A DNA stretch of 64,000 nucleotides, from contig CAMXCT020000453.1 of the NCBI GenBank assembly GCA_947184155.2, forward strand, positions 82,227 to 146,226. The letters are read 5' to 3'. Numbering within the stretch: the first letter of the stretch is position 1; each line of letters opens with the position of its first letter. Below, piece by piece: positions 44,191 to 55,590 of this stretch. The position numbers and the translations under genes are program-made. The notes beneath the pieces are model-generated. The model ran no database searches. It had not been told where the DNA came from and worked only from the letters and a program-made list of their open reading frames with translations. The DNA is from Cladocopium goreaui (taxonomy: Eukaryota; Sar; Dinophyceae; Suessiales; Symbiodiniaceae).

Positions 44191-44990
44191 TGCAACAGAA
44201 AGTCCACAAGATAAAACGGCTAGGCACGTAATTCAATAGGACAATCCAAACTAGTCAGTCCACCGTGGCGCTCAAAGCAGCCAAGCAATGCGATTGCGGA
44301 GGTCAAAAGTCTAAAAGAAAACCAAGCAACCCTTCTCACCGAAGCGCTGACGCAGCTAAACAATGAGGGGCGCAGGAAATCCAAATGGTTTGGCGAAGTC
44401 AAGTGCAGACAGTTGCAAAATCAAAAATAAAAGATGCTCAGTTCAAATGAAATTCAAATTCCAATGCGTGAAACTACCGCTGACAATGCAGTGAAACAAC
44501 CTTGAAGCTTGCGGTGAAACGATCCAGCTGTGACACAACAGCAGTGAGACGCCCTGGGCTTGTGGTTGATACTGCAAATGCGATCTCTGTGCGAAAGAAA
44601 AAGTTCAAGGCAAATCACAATCAAAGTCCAATAATGGATGGAGAATGTTGCCAACTTGATGAAATCCAAAGACAATGATGGCAGATGAATTGTTGTTGTG
44701 GCAAAGTGCCAATTTTCTGAAACACTCAAAGCAAAATGCCGAGAACTCAACTTGTAGTCTTGGGCTCAAACTCAAAGCAAAATGCCGAGACCCGGCAGAC
44801 TTGCAAACAGCAAAATGCCGATGAAACTTCGGAGCACGGTACTCCTGCCGAGGCGCTGGCGCAGCCTAACAGCAGTGAGGCAAACTGAGGCACTGCTCCG
44901 TGAAAAATGTTTTAATAACCGCTTTGCGGTTGAATACAGAGGATCCGATGAGATTGACCAGCCGATGCAACTGTTGGGCAAAAGCGGTGA
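44191..44990 (-). other. Decayed stretch between ORF1 and Gag of element C
   Basis: All frames carry stops. The phrases AAAGCAAAATGCCGAGA and GAAGCGCTGACGCAGC / GAGGCGCTGGCGCAGC are repeated in diverged form. It separates the HAD-like domain from the Gag start. In element D the corresponding interval is only a few bases (TAA then ATG). Confidence 0.4.
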
Positions 44991-45409
44991 TCTTTGGGCC
45001 CTTTGGTTTTCAGAACTGAGCGATCGGACGGCTGGCTTGAACAAATTCTTCAATTCTCTCGGAATTACCGTCGAAAAGGCACAAGTCACCAGCAATTGCC
45101 GCACGCCACGCGGCGAGTTTGCCTCGAGGCCCTGTGCGCTGTGTGGTGATGAGCACTAGCTGAACTGGTGAGCGCTCTGTTCGGTCGAACTGCTGACGTT
45201 CTCTAAGTTCTTGGATGAAGCCTCGATATGAGAACAGATGACCAAGTGAATCGGCCGAGCAGATTCCCTAGCCAGATGACTAAGTTCCAAAAGCGTCGCC
45301 CTGTGGCGCCAAGGAATCTGGCCGTCCTGTCCAACCCGATGCACGTTCCGAGAGCTTTGCCTGTCAGTATCGAGAACTCGATGCCAATCAAGAACCAGCG
45401 CACTAGCAG
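44991..45409 (-). pseudogene. HAD-like domain of element C ORF1
   Basis: One minus-strand frame gives ALVLDWHRVLDTDRQ (motif I, about 45355-45395) and IHLVICSHIEASSKN (motif II). Another frame nearby gives GPRGKLAAWRA (motif III Lys) and LCLFDGNSERIEEF (motif IV). The same four motifs occur in ORF1 of element D. At least two frameshifts break it, one at about 45412 where it leaves the frame of the preceding segment. As in D, the second residue of the D-x-D pair of HAD enzymes is His (D-W-H). Confidence 0.55.
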
Positions 45410-45717
45410 TTAGCTTTGCAGCTTTGCTAGGTCTTGTTCCACCTTAATCAACGACGATTGATCTGCCGACCACAAATATGCCTTGACACTTGATTCCAAA
45501 CCTGCTTGAGTGAGATGCCACGGATGGAAACCAAACGGGTCTGTGACCGGTGGGAGTCCTGGATAGGAGAACGCCTGGTGCCACTGTGGGCCCGAGAACC
45601 TGTAAGGATCACTCGCCGGCAACGCCTCAATGTCAACTACAACAGATGATGATGCCTCTGACACGGCCTTGGGTCTAGCCCCACCTGAAGTAGAAGATGA
45701 TGAAGAAACAGCCCTGT
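45410..45717 (-). pseudogene. ORF1 of element C, middle segment (left of element D)
   Basis: This segment continues the C ORF1 frame after the insertion site of element D: a Ser-rich stretch, then FGFHPWHLTQAGLESSVKAY and KVEQDLAKLQS, ending in TAA at 45410-45412, just before the HAD-like motif. The codon at the junction (AGG) is shared by both sides through the CCTGT duplication. Confidence 0.65.
45713..45717. repeat. Target-site duplication of element D, left copy
   Basis: CCTGT, repeated at 55955-55959 on the other side of element D. A 5-bp duplication is usual for Copia integrases. Confidence 0.8.
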
Positions 45718-46088
45718 ACGAGAAAGTGGTTTCGAGCGCGACGGCAACAATGGCTAAGCAGAGCACGACCGCACCTTTTTACCACGGGCACTTGAGCCAA
45801 AGTCAGGGCAACAGGTGCAATTACCTATTGACCCGCTGGCTGGAGTTACATGACATGTTACTATGTCACAGTACATGCACAAACAGTGGATTCCCTGCAA
45901 ACATCTTTGATGTTGTAAACACAGGTCAGTACGAACATCATGCATACTAGGAAGGAGCCCAAAGGCTTCACAACCAGGCTTGTTGGCATAACTGCTTCGA
46001 TTGGTTGGTGACACGAATCCATGTATTTGGTGATACATCTGCTTGGACATAGTTGGTGATATTGTATGAGTTTATAGTTTATTCTTCT
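45718..46088 (-). repeat. 3' LTR of element D
   Basis: 371 bp, equal to 55591-55954 except for six substitutions and the 7-bp insertion ATAGTTT near its right end. The ends on the plus strand are ACGAGAAAG and ATTCTTCT, not the usual TG and CA. The limit may move by one base, because the terminal A equals the last base of the tRNA CCA. Confidence 0.85.
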
Positions 46089-46100
46089 CCCCTTTCTCGC
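46089..46100 (-). promoter_or_regulatory. Polypurine tract of element D
   Basis: GCGAGAAAGGGG on the minus strand, directly before the 3' LTR, the position at which plus-strand DNA synthesis is primed. Confidence 0.7.
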
Positions 46101-46143
46101 TTTCGGCCACTGGATTGCAGAGTTCGCGCTTTATAGGAGAAAC

Positions 46144-47355
46144 TCACGGTGGTTTTATGTGCAGTAATTCGAGGGCTGCGTTCCACTTGCATGGCTCTAA
46201 CGCCTTCGTGAACGGATCTGCACGTTGCAAATCTGTTTTGATATACTGCAGTTTGACGTGTGGGTCTTCGAAAACTTCGTACAGAGATGACAGATTCAGT
46301 TTGTGGACCTGTTTCATATGTCGAAGTTTAGGGGAATATCCGCCATGTACAATTTGGATTACTGAGGCATTATCTTGTTGACAAATCAAATCAATTGGTC
46401 TGTCCAAGACTGTCTCAAATAGTTTTTGCATTGGCAATCCCTCTCCGAAAACACCGGAATCTAAACTGATCATTTCAGCTTCGCATGTACTGCGTGCAGT
46501 GGCTCCTTGGCGTTTTGAACCCCAGCATAACGGCCAAAAGGAATTTGGCCCTTCGAGCGTTAAATACATTCCCGAAGTAGATTTCACATCATGGACGCCT
46601 GATGAGTGGTCTGCATCCGTGTAAAGACAAAGGCGCAAGGCCTTCGCGTCGTCTGCAATTTTACCTTCAAGGACATAGGAAGCAGTACCCTTTAGGTATG
46701 ACATTAACCGATAAAGCTTTCTGTCATCTGCTTTCGACCTAGTGGTAATCCGACGAGTCAGATCTGAAATTCCTTTCATTAAATCTGGTCGTGCTAACCT
46801 TGCACTCCATAAAATCTTCATGAGCACACGGGATGCATTTTCGGCCATTTGGCCACGATTTTCGAAATCGCTGTCTACGAGAGACCCTTCAGGGAGGTAA
46901 GGCGTTGCTGCTTTCTTGAGTGTGCAACCGCTCAGTTCTTCGTAGGCTTTACAGGCGTTTTCTGCAAAATCCGTCATGTCATATTGCACAGTGGTTCCAT
47001 ATTCATCCCTGGAGATTTTGTGGTGTCTCCCCAAGATGCGATCAACTGGAGTTGGCTCCTCAATTTCAATGTGCTTTTGAACTTTCTCCCAAATACTTTT
47101 ATGCTGATTTTCTGGGCCACTTAACACCATGTCATCAACATATAGTGTAAGTAACAAACCTGATTCCTTGATAAAGTATGTGGATTGAAATGTATCAGCG
47201 CAGTGGATTGAACCGATCTCGCGCATCATTTCTTTGAACCTTTGGTCCCAATGGTATCCAGCTTCTGGATGGCCGTAAAGGCTTTTCCACAATCGGACGC
47301 ATGGTCTTTTTATTCCACGATACTTTTCTGGAACAAGTTCTATTGGCACACCCAT
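46144..47355 (-). pseudogene. Reverse transcriptase (C-terminal) and RNase H of element D
   Basis: 403 codons are open. The RT part has PCVRLWKSLYGHPEAGYHW and the catalytic LLLTLYVDDMVLSG. The RNase H part has Asp in YTDADHSSG, GSKRQGATARSTCEAEMIS and QQDNASVIQIVHGG, ending LQRADPFTKAL, the classic Copia order. It is in the same frame as the frame on its 5' side. Between about 47350 and 47412 the conserved text (SQSDVVRAYTQSFL) is in another frame, so two small indels separate the halves. The enzymatic motifs themselves look intact. Confidence 0.85.
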
Positions 47356-47403
47356 GTGGGTACCTTGGTATTTAAGAAACTTTGAGTGTAAGCACGAACA
47401 ACA

Positions 47404-48855
47404 TCACTTTGAGAAGAAGTGTGCCCTTTCAAGCTCCCATACGCCGTACGCAAGATTGGCATTAATGCCGGCTAGCCCAGATGGATTTACCTTGGCCTCT
47501 TGCAGCACGGCCAGATTGTTGTCTTGGTCCCGTATGTCGTCTCCTCTGAAGACGATTCTTGCCTTAAGCCGCCGTACCTCAGGAACTTCCCAGTGTTTCA
47601 CTGAAAGTATCGTCATCAAACGGCCTACGTGCATTGGCTGATTTCTTTTGACAAGATCTTCCCTTGAAATGACTTCGTCATAGTTCCATGTACCGTTCTC
47701 CAAGATGCCATTCAACTCTTTGTCAATGGCCTCCTTCCACCCTGGGTGCTTATGCCAATCCTTCCTGTCTAGAAGGAGGTGGATTCCAGCGTAAATGGAG
47801 TTTTTATCTTGGATGTTGGGTTTGTGTGAAGATTTTTTGTCATGTTTTGCAGCCATACCATGAACTTTCTTTGAACCGGTCCGCACGCTGCTTTTAGGCA
47901 TGTTTGATGGGGATGAGATTACAGGCATAGCATAGACATGTTCGGGGTAAAGACACTCACTGATTGTTCTGGCCATAGCTTCAGGATAAAAGGCTGTTTT
48001 TGGTGTTTCACTCCCTTTTGCATGATCATGGTGAAACCCTGGTGAATGCTGACATCTGCACTTGTTCAAATTGTCTGCAAGTCGGAAGTTAGATGTTGCG
48101 ATGTGCCAAGGTTTATACATGGGATTCCCTTTTGAGCTCTGCAAACCGAAGTAACAACCATGACATTCGGCTATGTACAGGCCGTGCTTCTTGACGAATG
48201 CGGTCAGCTCGGGAAGTTGCCAACCTTTGGCCCCTTTTGGCCATTCAAAGGCTATGTGGCCCCCTTGACACAAGACTTGCTCAGCTGTTTCCAAGAAATG
48301 CTTCAACATTTTCCTAGATAGCTGTCGCTTTTTCTTCAACTTCTTTGCAAACTCACTACCATATTTGGCAATGTTGAGTGCTTGCCATTTCGACCATGGA
48401 TCACAAGGCAATGAGCCCCACAATGTTGCATTTGGGAATTGTCTCAACATCTTTTGAAGCGATGCAATTTCATCTGGATCGGAAAGGTCATTGGATTCCT
48501 TGGTCAAACGAAAATGCATGATCCCTTTTTCTTCGTGTACTTTTCCTAAGGATGAATTTTCTGAACAACAAAACTCAAACATGGCTTCTGGACCTTTGGC
48601 GGCCTTCTTGCGAGCTTCGGAATGGTTTTGCGTCTCAACCTTGGATAGCATGGCGATGATGGGATCTCGCACATTGTTGGTCAAACCTTCCAACATTGAC
48701 ATTGCAGCTTCCTCTCCCTTTAGGAGATTTTGACGGTGTCTGGCATTCGCAACTGCAGCTTGGATTGTTGCGTCAACATCCTTTTTGGGATAAAACCAAG
48801 TCTTACCTACCCAGCTTTTTGAGGATTCGTTGGTATGGGTTGGATTGCGAATCAT
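47404..48855 (-). pseudogene. Methyltransferase-like domain and RT N-terminus of element D
   Basis: 483 codons. Residues 91-302 (47,950-48,588) form a SAM-methyltransferase-like module: FEFCCSENSSLG (93-104) as the SAM-binding loop, LWGSLPCDPWSKW (145-157) as the PC-containing catalytic loop, FEWPKGAKGW (203-212) in the ENP-like position, then CHGCYFGLQ and a Cys/His-rich KCRCQHSPGFHHDH. From about residue 370 the RT begins (WKEAIDKELNGILENGTW, RRLKARIVFRGDDIRD). A TGA at 47404-47406 ends the frame at a small indel. The module lies between integrase and RT, as an extra domain of Pol. Whether it methylates DNA, RNA or nothing is unknown. Confidence 0.7.
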
Positions 48856-51259
48856 CAGTATGGTATGAAACTTTACCCTTGCATTTCCACTCAGTTACCC
48901 TTTTTGATGAAACATCATCTGCACCAAAAGGACAGTCATTGCCGACTGGAGCAAACAAACGTTTTCTAGGTCTGATGTGGATTTTGCACCATGCCCCTTT
49001 ACCCTTATCAAATTCCCAAAAATCATTGGACGGTTCCTCTGAAATTTCATGGGATTTCTTTGGGATTGGCCGGACGGTTCCTGCCGGGACATCTGGGACT
49101 TCGGCTTCGGTAGCCTCAGCTTCAATTTCACGGGCACGCTCTTCGAGTTCAAAAAGGCCAGCTTCTGCTTGGGCTTCAAGTCTTTCTCGAGCTTCAGTGC
49201 TCAATTTCTTGGCTTCAGCATCTTCTATTGCCTTTCTAGATTCCTCTTCAAGAAGTACCCTAAACCTTTCATGGCAAGCTTCGGAGTGTTTCACTCCTTC
49301 ACCTATCTTTTCACAACCCTTGCAACCAACGGTAGTACCAAAACGAATGGCACGATCCAACGTTACATAGGTTTTTCGGGATCGACCTGGTGTCATCGGT
49401 GCACCTTGTTCAAACGGCATTGAAATCATTGGCAACGTACCTGAGCCCCCTTCAAGTTTCGATTGCTCAGCTTGAAACAACGGAAAGATGTGCTTGTCAG
49501 GAACAACCAGCTCAGTAGCATGGACTTGTATGGCCCTACCAAAACCTTTGGCATTGGTTCTCACACTTTCATAGTCCAACACAAGATGAATCTTGCGATG
49601 CTTGAAGCTTGAATCGATCCTCCAACCCACGAAAATTCCTGGCAATGTTCTTGCCTCAAAAGCTGGCCTATTGAGATGTTGGGGTGGTTTATAGTAAACC
49701 AATGCGCCAAGTGGGACTCGGTGTCCTTCAAATGGCTCACCTCCGTCTGCAACTTCATAGCAAGTCAACCCTTGTTTCACCCTTTTTACTTCATCGGATT
49801 CATTGGGGTGAATAGGAGCTAGAGTTGTAAAGCTCTTGGCAACACAAAAATACTCTATGCTTCTTGGCCAAAGTTCATGCGGATATCCTGCAGCTAAGTG
49901 AATTGCCCTAGTCCCTTCCTTGATCCTACGAATGTTGGACTCAAGTTTTGCATTGTGATAAGGATCATTGGGCAATCCTGGCTCCGGTAGCCATCCCAAC
50001 TGCTTCACGGCTTCGGTAAGCTCTTGTGCGGAATCGGATTTCACTGAACACAGGGCACGGCCATGAGCTCTAGTCCCTCCAAACTTTCTCAAACAAGCTA
50101 CGTTGTTGTGGGTGCTTCTGGAAGATTGGGCAAATGCTTGATAACAACCACTATATTCATCAAAGCAAATGAGACAAGCTTGTTCGCCTTCTGAACCCTT
50201 TGACAAATCACTCCCAATGACAATATGGTCAACTCTCATTTGATGGCCAAAATGTAATGGAGGTGTTTCTTCTTCGTCAGGGTCCCCTCTTCTGCGATGA
50301 TATCTGGAAGTCATTTTTGCCCTTTTGCAAATCTCACAATGCCTACTTTTGGGATAATGGGTCAATGAGTGATTAAGCGTTTTGGCCGCCTCTTCTCCAT
50401 CATCTTCTGAAGAATGAACATCAACCAATGGACCCCCTTGATCGGACTCATCCGCAACCGATTCAACTGGACTTCTGGGTGGACATACAGGCACGACATC
50501 ATCGGCAAGTGCTTTATCAGATACCCCTAGCTCAACACCGGACCCTTCGGCAGGAGGAGCCGCTGGAGGCTTCACTCCCGGATCACTGGCTGGAGGAGCC
50601 GCTGAAGGCTTCACTCCCGAAGAACTGGAAACACCTGGTTCGGGCAACTTGGATGGCTGTGCACTTACATGCTCTTTTATGAAGTTGGAATCTGTTGCTG
50701 GCATTGCGATGCATTCGACTGAATCACACAAAATAGGAACGTTTTCTACGACACGATCAGCATAGATTTTGGCACTTTCGGGACAATGATGGACAACGTC
50801 ACACAATCTGTCAGACGTGATGAAATACGGAAGTTGACCTGGAAACCATACCCATGCTCTCCCGTGATCATTGACTTGTTGACCCAATGAAATGGCTGGT
50901 GGACAATCCTTCAAAGCGTAAAACACTCCATCCCCAGACAACTCCCCACGCAAATTGATGGCTTGAGTGCTGTTTCGGACTCCGCCTCCTGTGGCAAACT
51001 TCAACTTTTCTGGGGCTTCCCCTAGATGCTGAATCCACTGGTCTGGTAAATCCTTTTGGGATATGAGGTTCCTACCTGCCCCTGAGTCAATCAGGAAATC
51101 TTGAGTCACATTCATGGGAGTGCAAATTGTTGCCATGGCAGCAAAACACTTGAATGCTTTTTCAAACAACATGGTATTGCGATGGCCAGCGTTCTTTTGT
51201 GACATCATCCTTTTGGAAGTTTTCTTAACATGCTTCTGCACAGGACCCTGCTGAGACAA
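48803..51259 (-). pseudogene. Protease and integrase of element D
   Basis: 818 codons are open. Aspartic protease: FLIDSGAGRNLIS (55-67). An acidic Pro-rich linker follows. Integrase: HHCC zinc motif His297, His301, Cys308, Cys311; catalytic Asp344 (MRVDHIV), Asp409 (VKSDSAQE) and Glu440 (AKLESNIRR), all three present. After it comes a GAG-like tail with a Glu/Ala-rich helix (LEAQAEAGLFELEERARE). It is in the Gag frame and separated from Gag only by the TGA at 51308-51310. It overlaps the next frame by 53 bp, which would need a +1 shift. Confidence 0.85.
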
Positions 51260-51307
51260 CCCTTTACGGAACCATTTATTCCATCCATGATCTCCACTAG
51301 TGCGATT

Positions 51308-53920
51308 TCAAATCCCTTTGAAAGTGGCCTCTACTGACGTATTGGCTTCACTAGGACTGGCCTCATGGAGCGGAGCCGAATGGCTGCACACCCCGGTTGA
51401 TCCAACTACAGAACTTGATGCAACTGCTCCCGCAAGAACTTTGGCTGCTCCTGCATGAACTGTGGCTGAACCTGCTGGTGTTGTCTTTTCAAGCCCCTTA
51501 GGTTTTGCCCCTTTGTAAAGCTTGTTTTTGTCATGGAGATATGGGCATTTGTCTCCCTTTGTGCAAGAATTAAAGGCAAAATACATGCAAGGCTGTTTTG
51601 ACCTATCCTCTTTGGATACGTTTTTCTGCGCTTCCGTTTTGGGACCGCTACCGTCACCTTTCTTTCCACCTTTTCCACCTCCTTTAGAAGTTCCAGGGGC
51701 AGCAGTGACAGTGGCTTTGTCTGTACCAATTTTGGAGCCCTTTTTGTCCTTGTCCTTTTGTGCCTTTTCTGCTTTCTTGTCGGGTTGATCTTTCTTGGTC
51801 TTTGTTTCTTTCTTTTCTTTGTCCTGAGTTTCCTTTTTGGATTTTGTATCAAGATTGGCGGGATTGCCTGGCACTTTGTGTCCTCCCGTCGTTCGCAAAG
51901 CTTTCTCAACAAACGATGTGTTTTCATCTTGCTGATGTAGCTCAACAGCTTCCTCCAATCGATCAATCAACCATTGCGACGTTCTTTTGCTGGAAGATCC
52001 CTTGGACGCTCGGTACTTATCAATTGCTAGTGCAAGCAAAGGATGATGCTTCAGGTTTTCATAAAGCATTGACCGAAGAGCGGATTCTTGTGGCATTTCG
52101 GATTGTTCCAACGACCCAATGATGTAATACAGCTTTTCACGGAACTCTTCCAATGACTTCACATCTTTTCCACTGAGCTTCAGACTCAAGAGGTGGTGTT
52201 GGCTAAGGCTTGCACCGCGATCTTTGTCCAGGCTGAACTTGTTCAGGATAAACCATAGCAGCAAGCGGCCGGAAGGTTGCTTTCCTTCCTTTTGGCATTT
52301 CTCTTGCAAAGCTTGGAAATCTAGACTGAAACGGGTGCCCCTAGCATTTTCCAACAACTTGTGGCCCAATGTACGATCAAGCACTGGATAGTTTCCTACG
52401 CTGGCAAACTCGGATGGATCTTTTGCGGAACTGCACTTTTGAATCCATGCGACCAAAGGAGTTTCATCCCCTTTGCAAGTCTTGCAGATGGCTGACACAA
52501 CTTGGTTTTTGAACCCACGGCACTCAGCTGCATTCTTTGGGATTGAGGCAATCTTGATAGAATCATACCCCTTTACACGCATCAATTTCTTTTCCATTCG
52601 GTATGGATCTTTCTCTTCGTCTTGACTTGAGGATGATGATCTATTGGATGCATTTGAACCAACAGGTGAACCCCCTGGACTACCACCTCCTTTCGGTGAA
52701 GATGATGATGACGAAGATCCCGAACTTGATGCTTTACGTGATGGAGATCTTGATGCTGATTTGATTTGTTCCACCAAAGACGACAACTGATTCACTATGG
52801 TAGCATATTGTTGGGATGACTTTGAACTTTTATCCCCTTTACTCTTTTTGGGTACCTGCTCACTAGAGTTATAACCCTTTTGAAACTTCCCCAACAATTG
52901 GATGGAGCCTGAAGGCTTCGCATCCGGCATGGAGGAGCTCGAAGGCTTCACTCCGGCTTTGGTGGAGCTCGAAGGCTTCACACCGAGCACGGCATCCTGA
53001 GCATGGGACTGCTCTGCATCCAACATGAAACCATGCGACCCTGGACCTGGCTGGCTATGTCGACCCACTGGAGTAAATATCTGGAAAAACCCCGTGCCAT
53101 TACCGGCTTCTTCGGATGTTGGTCTCACAGTTTCTGGCTCGTTTTCATCAATCTCTTGGTTTTGGATTTGATGCAACAACGATTCATAAGCCCCTTCTTT
53201 TTCGGTAAGAAGCTTCAACAACAACCTTTAACTTTCCTTGGTCTGTGCAATCAATCGGTCTTGGAGTTGGCTATTGACATGGATCAATTCACCCACTTTC
53301 CCTTCGAGAATAGACACTTGTTTTTGGGCTTCAGCTTTGAGGGACGTATACTCCGCTTTAGCCTGTTCTTTTAGAGACTCAACCTCGAACCTGCATTGAT
53401 TCCTTATGGATTCGAGTTCCAATGATGCCCTATTTAAAGCTTCGGTAGCTTCAACCCTTGTGGCATTCAATTCCCTTTGAGATTGTGCAACTTGGGTATG
53501 GGATTCACCAATGGCTCGATTTGCTTCGGTCTGAACTTGGTTCAACACTTGGATGGCTTCAGCACGGGTTTCCCCTTGGACCCTTTCAACATACTGAATT
53601 GCCTCATGTCTCAACTCATCACGGGATTGGGCCAAAGCACTATTAGCTTGTTCAACAACTTGGTTGGCTTGTGCAATGATAAACGGATCCATGGATACAT
53701 GCAACTCATTTCGAACATTCGTTTGGGAAAATGACTGACCCGGTGGCCGTTCAGGACCAACCCCTTGCGCCGGTGGCGATTGAAAAGGGTTTCTTGGCAC
53801 TTGTGGTGAATGCTCATTGGGTTGCAAAAACTGTGAAAGTGTTGCATCTGGACTCTGATTCGTATTTGTGGCAATTTGCAATTGATTAGGAACAGGTCTT
53901 CTTTCATCCGGTGTTGACAT
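51308..53920 (-). pseudogene. Gag of element D (coiled coil, core, CCCH finger)
   Basis: The ATG at 53920 directly follows a TAA. The N-terminal 230 codons carry a long coiled coil (QVVEQANSALAQSRDEL, EALNRASLELESIRNQ). A TAA at 53228-53230 interrupts, and the same frame continues for 638 codons: Ser-rich linker, helical core (FSLDKDRGASLSQHHLL, LEEFREKLYYIIGSLEQ), a Lys-rich tract and the CCCH finger CMYFAFNSCTKGDKCPYLH. The stop lies in the heptad region, so it probably broke one protein. In an intact copy Gag would have about 870 residues. Confidence 0.75.
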
Positions 53921-55360
53921 TTATTCGGAAATTGTTGGTTCTGATGGCGTTCCAACCCTCACTTGAAGAGCATGAGAAACAACACGATCTGACCTAGATC
54001 TTTGATCTGATTCCGAACTATCATCTATCCTTCACTCGAACTCTGTCATCTTTTCCCCAATCAGGCACCGATCTGTGGACTTCTGCCGCAATATGATCCC
54101 ACAGTCTTCCAAAAACTGTTCCACTTTATCCGGAGCTGTAGCCCAAGGCTTTCTTCGGAGATGGAGGTGGATCGTGTGGATGAAGCGACAGCACTCGTCG
54201 ATCACGAGGATATTGTCGTCCACAATTAACGCCGAGCTCTTTCTTTGAGTCAACGCTTCGATTGCCTTCAGCTTGCCAAGTGGCCCGTCACGACTCCTAG
54301 TCACCATGACAAAACTCACCCAGTGGTTGAGTCCCTCCGTGCGATTGCACGCTTCGATAAGACGTGCTTCGTTCTTGGCACTGTTCTCAATATGTGACAC
54401 AATCGCGATAACAAGGTGGTTCCCGAAAAGGTTCTTAAGCCGCTTCAGAAGTTCCAAGTTTTCCTTTGGCACACGTTGGACTGCCCAGGCAGACTGGGTT
54501 CGGCTCCGATCTAGAACCTGATGCCAATCGAGACACAGACAAAATTTTCGTCTGGCTGGCAACTCCGTGTACACACCTTGCACCCCAACAAATCCACGTG
54601 TTGAGAAATCCCGCAGCTTTCCCTGAGAATCCCACGTCAAGTATCTGCAGTAATCTGGCAAGAGGTACTGAGGAGCCAATGGTTGTCCCTTAGGCACTGG
54701 TACCGAAGACGATGATGATGCCGCACCCGATGAACTCTTTGGCCGCTGCTCCTGCAACGCCAAGCCTCTCGCCACCGACCCTTTTGGAGGGGGTGGTAAA
54801 GGAGGTTCCTTCAAGACTGGTCTGGCCTTTGGTCTTGAATCAGATGCTACGCTCGATGCCTTTGGCACTGGTGGATGAGACTTTGTTGCAATTCCCGGTG
54901 CACCTTGGGGTGCTTCGATGGCTGCCTTTGGCACGGCCGGTCGAGGCTTCGATGCGATTGCCGGTGAAGATGCTTTTGACAAAGTCACTTTCCGATCACC
55001 CTGCACACTCCTTACCGATGATGTTGAGACTGTGGTCAAAGAACCTGTGTTTGTCTTGACCTTGGCAATCACAACCCTATTCGATGGAGATGTACTTGTG
55101 TCTGGGTAGCCTGGCGGTGGGCCCGATGGTTCTTTTGGGACCCTTGCGTGGCCTGGAGGTGGGCCCGATGGCTCTTTAGGGAAATTTGGAAACTCCACCC
55201 AGGATGGAGGATGCTCAGGCTCCCTTGGACTCCTAAGATCTCTAGTTTCCTCTTTTTCCCCTTCCTCGGAACTCACTTCTTCCCACTGATGCTCAAACGT
55301 TCCAATGACTTCTTGACGAACTGTAGCTCGAGATCCTCTCAAGAATTCTTCGTCAAGCAC
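53921..55360 (-). pseudogene. ORF1 of element D with a HAD-like domain
   Basis: 442 codons from the first start-like codon (GTG at 55360); the frame is open back to about 55505 without ATG, so the start is uncertain. The first 230 residues are Pro/Ser/Lys-rich, with two PKEPSGPPPG units. Residues 268-400 are HAD-like: motif I FCLCLDWHQVLDRS (Asp278, Asp284), motif II IVSH (Ser322), motif III GKLKA (Lys363), motif IV ALIVDDNILVIDE (Asp381, Asp382). The motif I pair is D-W-H in place of D-x-D. A TGA at 54032-54034 interrupts shortly before the true end (TAA at 53921-53923, next to the Gag ATG). Phosphatase or pseudo-enzyme activity is unknown. Confidence 0.6.
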
Positions 55361-55578
55361 AAATGGATATTCGTTTGATAATGCACCTGTTGCTAACCCG
55401 TTTTCGAGAACTGCGTGCTTCTGAGATTGTCCCCTTCTTCCTGAACGATGCCAATCGATAGCCCGCCAGAGGGTGTCTCCTATTGAAAATATGTTCGCAA
55501 CAGACTAGAGGTCGATTAAACGACAGCTAAAGACCAAATACGAAAAATGCAGAACTCGATGATGTAGATCATGAGAGC

Positions 55579-55590
55579 CGGCTGATAACC
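55579..55590 (-). promoter_or_regulatory. Primer-binding site of element D
   Basis: On the minus strand GGTTATCAGCCG follows the 5' LTR directly; the plus strand reads CGGCTGATAACC and then A, like a tRNA 3' end with CCA. The same 13 bases occur in element C at 63581-63593. It differs from the TGGTAGCGGAGC site of A, B and E. The tRNA is not identified. Confidence 0.6.

Noticed and set aside
45410-45766. Separate 118-codon gene starting inside the LTR of element D
   Set aside because: The first 16 codons are LTR sequence; the rest is ORF1 of element C after the CCTGT junction.
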